A DNA stretch of 64,000 nt. Origin: Rhizobiaceae bacterium (GTDB lineage: Bacteria > Pseudomonadota > Alphaproteobacteria > Rhizobiales > Rhizobiaceae). Position numbers and translations under genes: made by a program. Location of the stretch: contig JAHBYY010000015.1 of the NCBI GenBank assembly GCA_019635715.1, positions 1-64,000 of the forward strand. Direction: 5' to 3'. Shown piece by piece: positions 44,996 to 54,626 of this stretch (position 1 is its first letter; the number at the start of each line of letters is the position of its first letter). The notes under the pieces are model-generated. The model searched no databases. It was not told the origin of the DNA and saw only the letters and a program-made list of their open reading frames with translations.

Positions 44996-46624
44996 TCACG
45001 CCGCCTGACGTTGCCGTGAAGCCGCCTTCACCAGGTCCGCACCCTTCTCGGCGATCATGATCACCGCCGCATTGATGTTGCCGCAGACCAGGTCCGGCAT
45101 GACCGAGGCGTCGATGACCCGCAGTCCGTCGACGCCGCGCAGCCGAAGCTCCGGGTCGACCACGGAGGCCTCGTCGCGACCCATCCGGCATGTGCCGGCG
45201 GGATGATGGACGGTGATCGAGGTGTTGCGGATATGCGCGTCGATTTCGTCGTCGGTCTCGCATTTCGGGCCGGGAAAGAACTCGGCCCCGACGAACGGCG
45301 CCATTGCCGGCTGCGCCGCGAGCGTCCGCGCCACACGCACGCCGTAGCGCAGCGAGGCCCAGTCCTTGGGCGACGACAGGAAGTTCTGGTGGATCAGCGG
45401 CGCCGCGAACGGGTCGGCGGAAGCCAGCGCGACATGGCCGCGGCTTTCCGGCTGCACGGCGACGATGCGGGTGGCGAAGCCGTCCGGGAACGGCTTCTTG
45501 AACGGCTCGAAATAGGGCCACGCCCCCAGCGGGGCGGCGGTGAACAGGAACTGCACGTCCGGCAGCGGCCGGCTTTCGTCGCTTTTCAGGAAGGCGACCA
45601 CGCCGCCCGGAACGTCGCCCGAGAAACCCTTGCCGGTCAGGTAGGTTTTCGCGAAGTCCAGCCCGATCCGGTCGTAGCGCATCATCCGCAGGAACGGACC
45701 GGGCGTCTTGCGGCGATACATCAGGATCACCGAGACGTGGTCCTGCAGGTTCTTGCCCATCTGGGGCGAGGACACCTTCGTCTCGATCCCGTGCGCGGCA
45801 AGCGACGATCCGTCGCCGATGCCCGATATCATCAGCAATTGCGGGGTGTTGATGACGCCGCCGGCGAGGTGGACTTCGCGCCTTGCATTCGCGATGAACT
45901 CGGTGCCGTCCCGCGAATAGGCGATGCCCGTGGCGCGCCGGTTGTCGAGCAGCACCTTCGTGGCCATGGCACGCGTGGCGACCCTCAGGTTCGGCCGGCG
46001 CATGGCCGGACGCAGATAGGCGGTGGCCGCCGAGGCGCGCCGCCCCTGTGAGATGGTCATCTGCAGGCGGGAAAACCCCTCCTGCGTCTCGCCATTGTAG
46101 TCCGGCGTCTGCGGGAAGCCGGCCTGCCGGCTCGCCTCCGCGAACCCCTCGATGAGATCGTCCTTGTATTTGCAGAACTGCGTGCGCAGCGGGCCGCTGC
46201 CGCCGCGCCAGCGGCTCTCGCCGCCTTCCCAGGCTTCGGATTTCCGGAAATAGGGGAGGACCTTGTCGAACGACCAGTCGGCCAGGCCGGCTGCCGCCCA
46301 GCGGTCGAAATCGCCGCGGTTGCCCCGCACATAGGCCATGGCGTTGGTCGACGAGCAGCCGCCGATCACCTTGCCGCGCGCGCATTCCACCTTGCGGCCG
46401 CCGACATTGTCTTCCGGCTCGCAGAAATACATCCAGTCGTGCCGGCGCTCGGTGAGGATCTTTCCCCAGCCGAGCGGGATGTGGATCATCGGGTCGCGGT
46501 CCCAGTCGCCGGCCTCCAGCAGCAGCACCGTGACGGACGGATCTTCGGTGAGGCGGTTGGCAAGGACGCAGCCGGCCGAGCCGGCGCCGACGATGACATA
46601 GTCGAAGGTTTCGGCGGACGGCAT
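44996..46624 (-). CDS. GMC family FAD oxidoreductase, candidate 4-pyridoxate dehydrogenase
   Basis: 542 residues from the ATG at 46624. The FAD-binding [13 protein letters not shown] is at the N-terminus, the GMC signature [15 protein letters not shown] follows, and [10 protein letters not shown] carries the catalytic histidine. It is a choline-dehydrogenase-like member. B6 degradation needs an FAD enzyme oxidising 4-pyridoxate to FHMPC, and the M. loti enzyme is to my recollection of this family. The gene lies between the bicupin and the pyridoxine oxidase region, so the role fits, but another alcohol substrate is possible. Confidence 0.6.
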   Translation of the reverse strand: MPSAETFDYVIVGAGSAGCVLANRLTEDPSVTVLLLEAGDWDRDPMIHIPLGWGKILTERRHDWMYFCEPEDNVGGRKVECARGKVIGGCSSTNAMAYVRGNRGDFDRWAAAGLADWSFDKVLPYFRKSEAWEGGESRWRGGSGPLRTQFCKYKDDLIEGFAEASRQAGFPQTPDYNGETQEGFSRLQMTISQGRRASAATAYLRPAMRRPNLRVATRAMATKVLLDNRRATGIAYSRDGTEFIANARREVHLAGGVINTPQLLMISGIGDGSSLAAHGIETKVSSPQMGKNLQDHVSVILMYRRKTPGPFLRMMRYDRIGLDFAKTYLTGKGFSGDVPGGVVAFLKSDESRPLPDVQFLFTAAPLGAWPYFEPFKKPFPDGFATRIVAVQPESRGHVALASADPFAAPLIHQNFLSSPKDWASLRYGVRVARTLAAQPAMAPFVGAEFFPGPKCETDDEIDAHIRNTSITVHHPAGTCRMGRDEASVVDPELRLRGVDGLRVIDASVMPDLVCGNINAAVIMIAEKGADLVKAASRQRQAA

Positions 46625-46677
46625 TCGGCACTCCGGCGATGGCGCGGACACGGTGCGTCCGCTGCTGCTGCCGCAAC

Positions 46678-46739
46678 TCAACCATTCGTCGGACCGTGTT
46701 GTCAACCACGCGCGAACCAGCTAAGACTTGGTTGCAACC
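46678..46739. promoter_or_regulatory. Candidate GntR operator cluster (TCAACCA / GGTTGCAACC)
   Basis: TCAACCA at 46678-46684 and 46702-46708, and a perfect palindrome GGTTGCAACC at 46730-46739, lie between the divergent GMC and GntR genes. The matching half-sites at 44970-44990 suggest one regulator for the whole set. Confidence 0.5.
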
Positions 46740-46782
46740 CGAGAGGCAGCGCCCATATCGCGGCGATCGTGGAGACAGGCTT

Positions 46783-47460
46783 TTGACCGCACCGAGCGCA
46801 GTCGTGACGCCCTTCGGCGTCGACCATATCGTCGCCGCGGTGCGCGATCTTCACAAGGAGACGGGCAAGCTCCCGCCGGAGCGCCAGCTTGCCGAGCTTC
46901 TCAACGTGAAGCGCCACCAGTTGCGCAAGGCGCTGGAATCGCTTCGGCTTTCGGGTGATCTCGAGCCGGTCCGTCCGCGCCGGTCGGCCTCGGAGCAGCC
47001 GCGCTACGACGAAGAGCTGGTCCGCATGACCAATCCGCTGGAGATCCTCGAGCTGCGGCTGCTGATCGAGCCGGGCCTGGCAAGGCTGGCCTCCGTCCGC
47101 GCCTCCGCCTTCGAGATCGCCGGCATTTCCGATGCGGCGACCACGCCAGACCCGGCATCGTCGGGGGCGGTCGATTTCGCCTTCCACCTCGCGGTGGTGG
47201 GCGCGGCCCGCAATCACCTGGCTGGCGAGCTCTACAAGATGCTGCGCCAGCTCGGCGTGGACGCGCGCGTGAAGATCGCCGGCACCGGCGCGCCGACCTG
47301 CCCGAAGCGCATCGCCCAGCGCGATGCCGAACACAGGTTGATCGCCGAGGCGATCGCGCGTCGCGATCCGGAGGCCGCGGAGGCGGCGATGCGCGCCCAT
47401 CTGTTCGCGGTGCAGAAGCAGATCATGGAACGGACCAGCGCCGGCGCATTCGCGGCCTGA
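46783..47460 (+). CDS. GntR/FCD family regulator of the B6 gene set
   Basis: 225 residues from a TTG at 46783 with GGAGA about 11 bases upstream; no ATG lies in a sensible place. The N-terminal helix-turn-helix reads PPERQLAELLNVKRHQLRKAL. The C-terminal domain is FCD-like, with VDFAFHLAVVGAARNHLAGEL and AEHRLIAEAI. It is divergent from the GMC gene and 15 bases upstream of the pyridoxine oxidase gene. The likely inducer is a B6 compound. Confidence 0.8.
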   Translation: MTAPSAVVTPFGVDHIVAAVRDLHKETGKLPPERQLAELLNVKRHQLRKALESLRLSGDLEPVRPRRSASEQPRYDEELVRMTNPLEILELRLLIEPGLARLASVRASAFEIAGISDAATTPDPASSGAVDFAFHLAVVGAARNHLAGELYKMLRQLGVDARVKIAGTGAPTCPKRIAQRDAEHRLIAEAIARRDPEAAEAAMRAHLFAVQKQIMERTSAGAFAA

Positions 47461-47475
47461 CCAGGGAAGGCTCCG

Positions 47476-49017
47476 GTGGCCAAGCTGCATTTCGACGTCG
47501 CGGTGATCGGCGCCGGCTCGGCCGGCTGTGTGGTGGCAAGCAGGTTGAGCGAAGACGCGTCCCGCCGCGTCGGCCTGATCGAGGCCGGCGACTGGCCGTC
47601 GGATCCGGACATCGCCGATCCGCTCAAATGGCCGGCGCTGCAGAACCGGGCCTATGACTGGGCCTACCGCACGGTGCCGCAGCCGTTCACGGCGGGCCGC
47701 GTCCATGAATGGGCCCGCGGCCGCATCGTCGGCGGGTCGAGCTGCCTGCATGCCATGGCCCATGTGCGCGGCCATCCCGACGATTTCGACGCCTGGGCGC
47801 GCGTCGCCGGCGACGAATGGTCGTTCGACGCGCTGCGGCCCTATTTCGCGCGCAGCGAGTCGTTCTCGGGCCAGGCACGCATCGGGCGCGGCGCCAACGG
47901 GCCGCTCGCCGTCCATTTGCCGGACGAGGAGGTCAGTCCTGTCGTTCGCGCCTATATGGCGGCGGGAAACGCGCTCGGCGCGCCGAAGATCGAGGATCAC
48001 AATGCCGGTCCGCTGACCGGCACCTCGGCGAATTCGCTGACCATCCGCGACGGCCGCAGAGCCAGCCTCGCCGATGCCTATCTGACGCCGCGGGTCCGCG
48101 CCCGGCCGAACCTGACGATCGTCACGCGGACCGAGATCGAACGCCTGGAGTTTGACGCAGGCCGGCTGAGCGGCGCCAGCGCTGTCGGCCCCGAGGGACC
48201 CGTTTCGATCACCGCGGATCGATACGTTCTGTGTCTTGGGGCGATCGCCACGCCGCTGCTGCTGATGCGCTCCGGCATCGGCGATCCGGCAATCCTCGCA
48301 GCCGCGGGGATTCGGCCGCGTCTCGACCGCCGGCAGGTCGGCGCGAATCTGCAGGATCACCTGCTCGGGCTCGGCAATGTCTACAGGTCGTCGCGCACGG
48401 TGCCGCCGTCGCGCCTGCAGCATTCCGAGTCGCTAATGTATCTTCACTCCGAAGATATTGCGCGGGCCGACGGCAGTCCCGACATCGTGCTGGCCTGCGT
48501 CGTGGCGCCGTCGGTCGCGGACGGTCTGCAGGCACCGGCCTACGGTTCGGCCTTCACGCTGCTGTTCGGCGTCTGTCACCCGACCAGCCGCGGCCGGATC
48601 GTGCCGGCGGGAGCCGGGCGCAACGATCTTCCGCTGATCGATCCGCGCTATCTCGAAACGGAGGACGATCGGCTGACCTTCCGCCGAGCATTCCGCATGG
48701 CGCGCCAGGTCGGTCACCATCCCGCACTGGCGGAATGGCGGGAAGCCGAGGCGCTGCCCGGTCGCGACGTGCAGACGGACGCCGAGATCGACGCCTTCAT
48801 CGCGCAATGCGCCTCGACCCATCACCATCCCTGCGGCACCTGCCGCATGGGGCTCGATGCCGAGGCCGTCGTCGCGCCGGACCTTCGCCTCAACGGCGTC
48901 GGCAACGCCTTCGTCGTCGACGCCTCGGTCATTCCGACGATCCCCAGCGGTCCGATCAACGCGGCCGTCGTCGCCATCGCCGAGGCCTGGTCGGCGAGGA
49001 TCGGCGCCGCCGGCTGA
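47476..49017 (+). CDS. Pyridoxine 4-oxidase (GMC family)
   Basis: 513 residues from a GTG with AGGGAAGG upstream. It has [13 protein letters not shown] for FAD, WARGRIVGGSSCLHAMAHVR, and THHHPCGTCRMG with the catalytic His pair. Segments such as VPPSRLQHSESLMYL and NSLTIRDGRRASLADAYL closely follow the M. loti pyridoxine 4-oxidase as I remember it. It oxidises pyridoxine to pyridoxal using oxygen. It is co-transcribed with the GntR regulator. Confidence 0.82.
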   Translation: MAKLHFDVAVIGAGSAGCVVASRLSEDASRRVGLIEAGDWPSDPDIADPLKWPALQNRAYDWAYRTVPQPFTAGRVHEWARGRIVGGSSCLHAMAHVRGHPDDFDAWARVAGDEWSFDALRPYFARSESFSGQARIGRGANGPLAVHLPDEEVSPVVRAYMAAGNALGAPKIEDHNAGPLTGTSANSLTIRDGRRASLADAYLTPRVRARPNLTIVTRTEIERLEFDAGRLSGASAVGPEGPVSITADRYVLCLGAIATPLLLMRSGIGDPAILAAAGIRPRLDRRQVGANLQDHLLGLGNVYRSSRTVPPSRLQHSESLMYLHSEDIARADGSPDIVLACVVAPSVADGLQAPAYGSAFTLLFGVCHPTSRGRIVPAGAGRNDLPLIDPRYLETEDDRLTFRRAFRMARQVGHHPALAEWREAEALPGRDVQTDAEIDAFIAQCASTHHHPCGTCRMGLDAEAVVAPDLRLNGVGNAFVVDASVIPTIPSGPINAAVVAIAEAWSARIGAAG

Positions 49018-49122
49018 TCGCGGCTCCCGCAAAGCTGGGAACAGAGGGCCAGGGCGTTTGCACCGAATCGCCGCCGGCCTTATCTCATGCGGCATGGCAT
49101 CATGTGGCTCGGAGGAAGCAGC

Positions 49123-49746
49123 ATGTCGGAAATCGCCGCGCTGGCGAAAGCGATCTTCAAGAAGGCCGGCAAGCGCAGCCGGGTGGTCGTCGGCATCGCC
49201 GGTCCGCCGGCGGCGGGCAAGTCGACGCTCGCCGAGAACCTGGCCAAGGTTTTCGAGCAGGGCACGGCCGTCGTCGTGCCCATGGACGGCTACCACTTCG
49301 ATGATGGTATCCTGATCGCGCGCGGCCAGCGCAGCCGGAAGGGTGCGCCGGAGACCTTCGACTATTACGGGTTCGAAGCCCTGCTGAAGCGCATCCGCGC
49401 CAATGAGCACGACGTCGCCATCCCCGTCTTCGACCGGAACGTCGAGCTGTCGCGGGCAGGCGCGGCCATCGTGTCGCGCGACGTGCGGTTCGTGCTTGTC
49501 GAGGGCAACTATCTGCTTCTCGACGAAGCCCCGTGGACGGGACTCGGCCAGTTGTTCGATTTCACCATCTACATCGACGTGCCGCGCTTCGAACTGGAGC
49601 AACGGCTGATCAAGCGCTGGGACGAGCACGGCAAGACACCGGACGAGGCGCGCGCCTGGATCGCCTCCAACGACATGCCCAACATCGATCGCGTGCTGCA
49701 GAAACGCCGGGCCGCCGACATGGTGATCGACGAACGCGTGCGCTAA
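49123..49746 (+). CDS. P-loop small-molecule kinase (FrcK/uridine-kinase-like)
   Basis: 207 residues from the ATG at 49123 with GGAGGA upstream. Walker A GPPAAGKST, a PMDGYHFDDGIL segment with the acceptor-side Asp, and a VEGNYLLLDE Walker B-like strand fit the nucleoside/nucleotide kinase family that includes FrcK and pantothenate-kinase-like proteins. The substrate is unknown. It follows the pyridoxine oxidase by about 100 bases, but this family is not known for B6. Confidence 0.75.
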   Translation: MSEIAALAKAIFKKAGKRSRVVVGIAGPPAAGKSTLAENLAKVFEQGTAVVVPMDGYHFDDGILIARGQRSRKGAPETFDYYGFEALLKRIRANEHDVAIPVFDRNVELSRAGAAIVSRDVRFVLVEGNYLLLDEAPWTGLGQLFDFTIYIDVPRFELEQRLIKRWDEHGKTPDEARAWIASNDMPNIDRVLQKRRAADMVIDERVR

Positions 49747-49803
49747 GAGAAATGCCGCGACTCGCAGCGCGGCGGAGCATGACGTTTCCTTCAGGGCACA
49801 TCC

Positions 49804-50694
49804 GTGAACAATGGCATTCTGCTGGCGCTGCTCGCCTACGCGACCTATTCGTGGAGCGACGCGGCGATCAAGGCGCTCGGCGGCGGCCTGACGATCTTCG
49901 AGATCGGCTTCTTCCAGACGGCGATCGCCGCCGCCTGCATCTTCTTCGCCAAGCCGCCGCATGAACGCTGGCGCCACTTCTGGCGGATGTCCCGGCCCTG
50001 GGCGGTGCAGGCCCGTGCCGTCTCGGGCCTGCTGTCCGGCGTGCTGAGCGTGCTCGCCTTCACCACCATACCGCTCGCCGATACCTATGCGCTGGTCTTC
50101 CTGGCGCCGCTTCTCGTGACGATCCTCTCGATGGTCGTCCTGAAGGAGCAGGTCGGTCCGTGGCGCTGGTTCGCTGTGGTCGCGGGGTTCTGCGGTGTCA
50201 TGCTGGTGGTCCGGCCGGGATTTCGCGTGCTCGAATACGGACACCTCGCGGCATTGACGCTGGCATTCCTGGGTGCTGCGACGATGGTGCTGATGCGCTC
50301 GCTGTCCAACCGCGAACAGCAGACCACGATGCTCGGCTTCGTGATCCTCTACATCATCGTCTTCAACGGGGTGATGATGGCGTTCACCTCGGCGCGCCTG
50401 CCGACCTTGCCCGAAACGGGCATCCTGCTGATCGCCGGCGTATTTTCGGCGACCGGCCATATCTTCCTGCTGCGGGCGACGCGCTTCGCCCAGGCCAATC
50501 AGCTCGCGCCGACCCAGTACACGCAGATCATGTGGGCGGTCGTGCTCGGCGCGATGATCTTCGACGAGACGCCCGACCTATGGTCGATCGTCGGCCTGGC
50601 GATCATCGCGGCGTCGGGTCTGCTGACGGTGGTGCGCGAGCGAATCCGCCTGGGCACGGTGCGCTGGAACCCGTTCTACCGGAACCGGATCTGA
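49804..50694 (+). CDS. EamA family (DMT) transporter
   Basis: 296 residues from a GTG, with ten predicted membrane segments in two EamA repeats. VFLAPLLVTILSMVVLKEQVG and the later QANQLAPTQYTQIMWAVVLG are the conserved repeat ends. It is probably a metabolite exporter of the inner membrane; the substrate cannot be told. Confidence 0.85.
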   Translation: MNNGILLALLAYATYSWSDAAIKALGGGLTIFEIGFFQTAIAAACIFFAKPPHERWRHFWRMSRPWAVQARAVSGLLSGVLSVLAFTTIPLADTYALVFLAPLLVTILSMVVLKEQVGPWRWFAVVAGFCGVMLVVRPGFRVLEYGHLAALTLAFLGAATMVLMRSLSNREQQTTMLGFVILYIIVFNGVMMAFTSARLPTLPETGILLIAGVFSATGHIFLLRATRFAQANQLAPTQYTQIMWAVVLGAMIFDETPDLWSIVGLAIIAASGLLTVVRERIRLGTVRWNPFYRNRI

Positions 50695-50713
50695 CGCAGG
50701 CTCCCCGAGAGGC

Positions 50714-51901
50714 TCACGCCCCGCCGCGATTCCAGCCGCGCGCCCGCTCGCCGAACATCTCGTAGCCGCTTTCCGTGACCGCCACCGTGTCCTCGAGCTT
50801 GATGAAGCCGCGGGACGGGTGGAGCATGGTCGTCTCGACCGACAGCACCATGCCGGCCTCCAGCGGCTGCTCCGCGTCGACGCCGTCGTATTTCACCGGA
50901 TGGTCGGTCATCAGGAACGGCACTTCATGGGTGATGACGCCCATGCCGTGCGCGAAGAAGTCGGTATAGGCGGCGATCGGCGATGCCTTGCGTGCCGCCT
51001 CTCCCGCCTCGACCAGCTCGCCGCCGAGCGCGCCGGCCCTGATCTTGGCGAACGACTTCTGCTGGATGGCATCGACCTCGGCCAGCAGATCCTGCAGTTC
51101 GGCGTCCGGCTCGCCCAGCACGCCCATGCGGCAGAGGTCGCCGATATAGCCGTGGTAGTTGCCGCCGGAATCGATCGACAGCACTTCGCCCTTCTTCCAG
51201 GCCTGGTCGGAACCGGCGCGGTTGTGAGAGGCGCCGAGGGTCAGCAGGCAATATTCGAATTGCACGCCGCGCTCCGTCTCCTCGCGGCGCAGCCTGTCGA
51301 TGATCTGGTGCTTGGTCGATCCCTCATGCGCCCACTGGATGGCGGCGAGCATGGAATCGGTGATGAGCTCCGACGCCGTGCGCAACAGGTCGAGTTCTTG
51401 GCGCGACTTCACCGCCCGCAGCCGCTCGAACACGCCGGTCGCGTCGACGAGTTTGGTGCTGTTGCCGAGCTGCGCCATGACCTCATGCGCATCGGTGGGC
51501 AGGAAGGACGGCTCGATGCCGATGCGCGCCCCCGGCTTGGCGAGTTTGCGCAGATGGTCGACCGCGACCTCCGCGGCGTCCTTGCTGCCCCATGTGGCGG
51601 GGAGGAAGGTCGGCGTCCAGAACGGGCGGTTGGCATGCTCGCCGCCTTCCATGCGGTTGGCGACATAGGCCGCGTTCTCCGGCTTGCCCTTCTCGTAGAC
51701 CAGCACCGGCAGGTAGCGGCTGTGGCCGATCGCATCCATCGCCGCGAAGAAGATGAACTTGTAGCCGCCGAGCAGGTACTGGACATTGTGCTTGGAGGTA
51801 GCGACCAGAATGTCGATGCCGGCGGCATCCATCAGCCGATCGAGCTTGGCCGCGTCGAACGGAATGACGATCTCGGACGAAGTCTGTGATTTGATGTTCA
51901 T
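50714..51901 (-). CDS. M24 family metallopeptidase (Xaa-Pro peptidase/creatinase-like)
   Basis: 395 residues from the ATG at 51901 with GGGAGAGAG upstream. The N-terminal creatinase-like domain is followed by a pita-bread domain with all five metal ligands: two Asp in SIDSGGNYHGYIGDLC, His in HGMGVITHE, and Glu in LSVETT and KLEDTVAV. It is probably a cytoplasmic Xaa-Pro peptidase or a related hydrolase. Confidence 0.88.
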   Translation of the reverse strand: MNIKSQTSSEIVIPFDAAKLDRLMDAAGIDILVATSKHNVQYLLGGYKFIFFAAMDAIGHSRYLPVLVYEKGKPENAAYVANRMEGGEHANRPFWTPTFLPATWGSKDAAEVAVDHLRKLAKPGARIGIEPSFLPTDAHEVMAQLGNSTKLVDATGVFERLRAVKSRQELDLLRTASELITDSMLAAIQWAHEGSTKHQIIDRLRREETERGVQFEYCLLTLGASHNRAGSDQAWKKGEVLSIDSGGNYHGYIGDLCRMGVLGEPDAELQDLLAEVDAIQQKSFAKIRAGALGGELVEAGEAARKASPIAAYTDFFAHGMGVITHEVPFLMTDHPVKYDGVDAEQPLEAGMVLSVETTMLHPSRGFIKLEDTVAVTESGYEMFGERARGWNRGGA

Positions 51902-51923
51902 GATCTCTCTCCCTGATCCCTGA

Positions 51924-52769
51924 TTAAAGGCTCGGGCGCGATGCCGCAACGGCATTGCCGTCATCAGGCGGTTCCGGGCTCGTCCTTGCCGACGGCTGGT
52001 CCGCCCACTGAACGGCCTTGTAGTCGAAGCCGTATTCCAGCGTCGGCTTCACCACCTGAAAATACGGCGACAGGTCGAAATCGCGCGGCGTGTAGAGCGA
52101 ATGATGGCGGATGTGCAGGATCTCCTGCCGTGAATAGCTGGATTGAGCAGAGGCGCGGCCGGGCGCCCGGGTGATCTCCGGCAGGATCGGATAGCGGATC
52201 TGCTCGAACCCCATGGCGATCAGCGTCGAGCAGATGGCGCGCGTCGGGTCGCCTGAACCGAAGGCCAGCATGCGGCGGCGCCAGCGCACCGGCACGGGCG
52301 GCGTCGGCATGAAATAGCGCAGCATGTCGACGATGTTCTTCATGTCGTATTTCAGGCCGATCCGCTCGACCATGAAGCGCACGAGCAGGTCGCGATCGTC
52401 CGGCGACAGGCCGTGGGCGCGGCAGATCCGGGTGTTGTAGGTGCGGTACTTGCCGAGCGGAACCGCGACGCAGCCCTCGCCGAGATTGACCTCGATCAGG
52501 CGCGGCCGCTCCGATCCGTTGGCCGGCTCGGGCAGGGCGTCGCCGACATAGAGTGCCGAATGCGACCAGGTCGACTGGGTCAGATATTTGATTGCGGCCG
52601 ATATGCGCTGGTTGCCTTCGATCAGCAGCACGTCGCCCGGCATCAGCGTCCGCCGCAGCGTGTCGGGATCGGATGGCGTGTAGGGCTCGTACCCCGAGGA
52701 AGCCTGTTGCAGCCGAGCCGCGAGGAAACAGCCGAAACGGTCGAGCAGCGTGTCCTTCGATCGATCCAT
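51924..52769 (-). CDS. YiiX/YebB-like cysteine hydrolase
   Basis: 281 residues, a permuted NlpC/P60-like (C92) fold. GDVLLIEGNQRIS and SHSALYVGD carry the catalytic His, and the catalytic Cys is in TRAICSTLIAMGFE. No signal peptide is visible, unlike many relatives. It may cleave lipid-linked or peptide amide bonds. It is divergent from the CecR operon. Confidence 0.78.
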   Translation of the reverse strand: MDRSKDTLLDRFGCFLAARLQQASSGYEPYTPSDPDTLRRTLMPGDVLLIEGNQRISAAIKYLTQSTWSHSALYVGDALPEPANGSERPRLIEVNLGEGCVAVPLGKYRTYNTRICRAHGLSPDDRDLLVRFMVERIGLKYDMKNIVDMLRYFMPTPPVPVRWRRRMLAFGSGDPTRAICSTLIAMGFEQIRYPILPEITRAPGRASAQSSYSRQEILHIRHHSLYTPRDFDLSPYFQVVKPTLEYGFDYKAVQWADQPSARTSPEPPDDGNAVAASRPSL

Positions 52770-52840
52770 TCCGTCCTCCGGGCGCGACTATATCCGTGCA
52801 GTCCCAAAGGTGAAGCCGACAGGACGTCACGTGAACGGCA

Positions 52841-52869
52841 TTGACATTAATCAATCGATTGATTAAATT
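52841..52869 (+). promoter_or_regulatory. cecR promoter with embedded 20-bp palindromic operator
   Basis: TTGACA (52841-52846), a 17-base spacer and TAAATT (52864-52869) form a near-consensus promoter. The perfect palindrome TTAATCAATCGATTGATTAA occupies 52847-52866, filling the spacer. The predicted start falls on the A of the ATG at 52876, so the mRNA is probably leaderless. Confidence 0.75.
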
Positions 52870-52875
52870 GACCGC

Positions 52876-53550
52876 ATGAAACCCCCCATCGCCTCGCCCG
52901 CCGCCGAGCAGACACGAAACGCCCTGGTGACGGCCGCCTTGCGCCTTTTCGGACTGCAGGGCTTCGACGGCACCTCGACGCGGGAGATCGCCGCTGCCGC
53001 GAATGCGAACATCGGCTCCATCGCCTATCACTTCGGCGGCAAGGACGGGCTGCGCATGGCGGCGGCCGACCACATCGTCACCACCATCCAGAGTATCGCC
53101 GCGCCGGCGATCGGACAGATCCAGGAGGCGCTCGAGACCGGCATGTCGCCGGCCGATGCACACAGGAGGCTCGACGTCGTCGTCGAGCGGATGGTCGGCT
53201 TCATCGCGGCGCGGCCGGAAGCGGGTGAGATCGTGCTGTTCGTGTTGCGGGAACTGAGCCGCCCCAGCGCGGCGCTCGACCGCATCTATGCCGGCGTCTT
53301 CGAGCCGGTGCACCGGCAGCTTTGCCTTCTTTGGGAGCAGGCGACCGGCGAGCCGGCCGAGAGCGAGCGCACCCGCCTTACCGTGTTCACGCTGATCGGG
53401 CAGGCGGTCTACTTCCGGATCGGCCGCGAGGCCGTGCTGCGCCGCATGGGCTGGAACGAGATCGGCCCGGGCGAGGCCGGCAAGCTCGTCGAGGTGATCA
53501 AGGGCAATCTCGACGCCATCGTCGCGGCGCGAAGAAGGGACAGGCCATGA
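52876..53550 (+). CDS. cecR: TetR family repressor, CecR-type
   Basis: 224 residues. The N-terminal helix-turn-helix STREIAAAANANIGSIAYHFGGKDGL is followed by a DUF1956-like ligand domain. The order with a HlyD protein and an ABC exporter mirrors E. coli cecR-ybhGFSR. The perfect palindrome in its own promoter indicates autorepression. The stop overlaps the next start by four bases. Confidence 0.85.
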   Translation: MKPPIASPAAEQTRNALVTAALRLFGLQGFDGTSTREIAAAANANIGSIAYHFGGKDGLRMAAADHIVTTIQSIAAPAIGQIQEALETGMSPADAHRRLDVVVERMVGFIAARPEAGEIVLFVLRELSRPSAALDRIYAGVFEPVHRQLCLLWEQATGEPAESERTRLTVFTLIGQAVYFRIGREAVLRRMGWNEIGPGEAGKLVEVIKGNLDAIVAARRRDRP

Positions 53551-54497
53551 GCTTCCTGTGCGGCATCGCCGTCGTTTCCGCGCTGCTGCCGGGCTGCGCG
53601 CCGCCGCCGCCGCTCGCGGTCGGCTATGTCGAAGGGGAATATGTGCTGCTCGCGCCGACCGATGTCGCGCAGGTCACCGACGTGAAGGTCCGGCGCGGCG
53701 AGCGGGTCGCGGCCGGCATGCCGCTGGCGGCGCTCGAGGACGGCGATGCCCGCATCGCCGTCCAGCAGGCGGAAGCGGCATTGGCGCAGGCGCAGGCGCA
53801 ACTGGCCGATCTGCGGCTGGGCAAGCGCCCCGAGGAGCTGGCGGTGCTCGAGGCGGCGGTGGCTTCGGCGGAGGCGCAGGCGGCGGAATCGGATCGGGTT
53901 CTCGCCCGCATCAACGACCTCTACGAGCGCGGCATCGCGACCAAGGCGGAATACGACAAGGCGGTCACGGCGGTCGAGCAGTCCGGTGCTGCCCTGCGCC
54001 AGGCCAGGGCCAACCTTGCGGTGGCGGGCCTCGCGGCTCGGCCGGAAACGATCCGCGCGGCGGAAAACCAGGTCAAGCAGGCGATCGCCGGGCTCGACCA
54101 GGCGAAATGGCGGCTCGGCCGCCGGGCGATCGCGGCACCCGCCGCCGGCCGCATCGACGACGTCATCCGCACGCCGGGGGACATGGCCGGGCCGAGCGCG
54201 CCCGTGCTGTCGCTGCTGCCCGACGGGGCGGTCAAGCTCAAGCTCTACGTGCCCGAGATGGCCTTCTCCTCCGTGCAGATCGGTTCGCAACTGGCGGTGC
54301 ATTGCGACGGATGTCCGGCCGGGCTGACGGCCAGCGTCAGCTACGTCTCTCCCGATCCCGAGTTCACCCCGCCGGTCATCTACTCGCTCGAGACGCGGCA
54401 GAAGCTCGTCTATCTGGTCGAGGCCCGGCCCGATCCGGGCGCCGCGATCCTGCAGCCCGGCCAGATCGTCGACGTTGAAATAGCGAATAGCGAATAG
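53547..54497 (+). CDS. HlyD family membrane-fusion lipoprotein (YbhG-like)
   Basis: 316 residues. The lipobox LLPGC near residues 13-17 makes it a lipoprotein. A biotinyl-lipoyl-like half (about 25-75), a long coiled coil (75-190) and a barrel domain follow. It bridges the inner-membrane ABC pump to the outer membrane or periplasm. The stop codon lies inside a heptanucleotide repeat, so the last five or six residues come from repeat DNA. Confidence 0.85.
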   Translation: MSFLCGIAVVSALLPGCAPPPPLAVGYVEGEYVLLAPTDVAQVTDVKVRRGERVAAGMPLAALEDGDARIAVQQAEAALAQAQAQLADLRLGKRPEELAVLEAAVASAEAQAAESDRVLARINDLYERGIATKAEYDKAVTAVEQSGAALRQARANLAVAGLAARPETIRAAENQVKQAIAGLDQAKWRLGRRAIAAPAAGRIDDVIRTPGDMAGPSAPVLSLLPDGAVKLKLYVPEMAFSSVQIGSQLAVHCDGCPAGLTASVSYVSPDPEFTPPVIYSLETRQKLVYLVEARPDPGAAILQPGQIVDVEIANSE

Positions 54498-54542
54498 CGA
54501 ATAGCGAATAGCGAATAGCGAATAGCGAATAGCGAATAGCGA
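54479..54542 (+). repeat. Heptanucleotide tandem repeat AATAGCG, about 9 copies
   Basis: Perfect 7-bp units run through the stop codon of the HlyD gene into the gap before the ATPase gene. Copy-number slippage would change the protein's last residues, but a TAG occurs in every frame within three units, so the tail stays short. Confidence 0.95.
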
Positions 54543-54626
54543 GGGTCGAGCGTCGCGCCGGCAAGTCAATGATTTTCTTCGCTACTCGCTGCTCGCTGTT
54601 TGCGTCCGCCCTGAAGAGCGCCAAAC

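Noticed and set aside
46702..48423. 573-residue minus-strand open frame
   Set aside because: Opposite the GntR and pyridoxine oxidase genes, whose motifs are clear.
54479..54542. Heptamer repeat as CRISPR or attachment site
   Set aside because: Simple 7-bp repeat with no spacers, integrase or flanking duplication.
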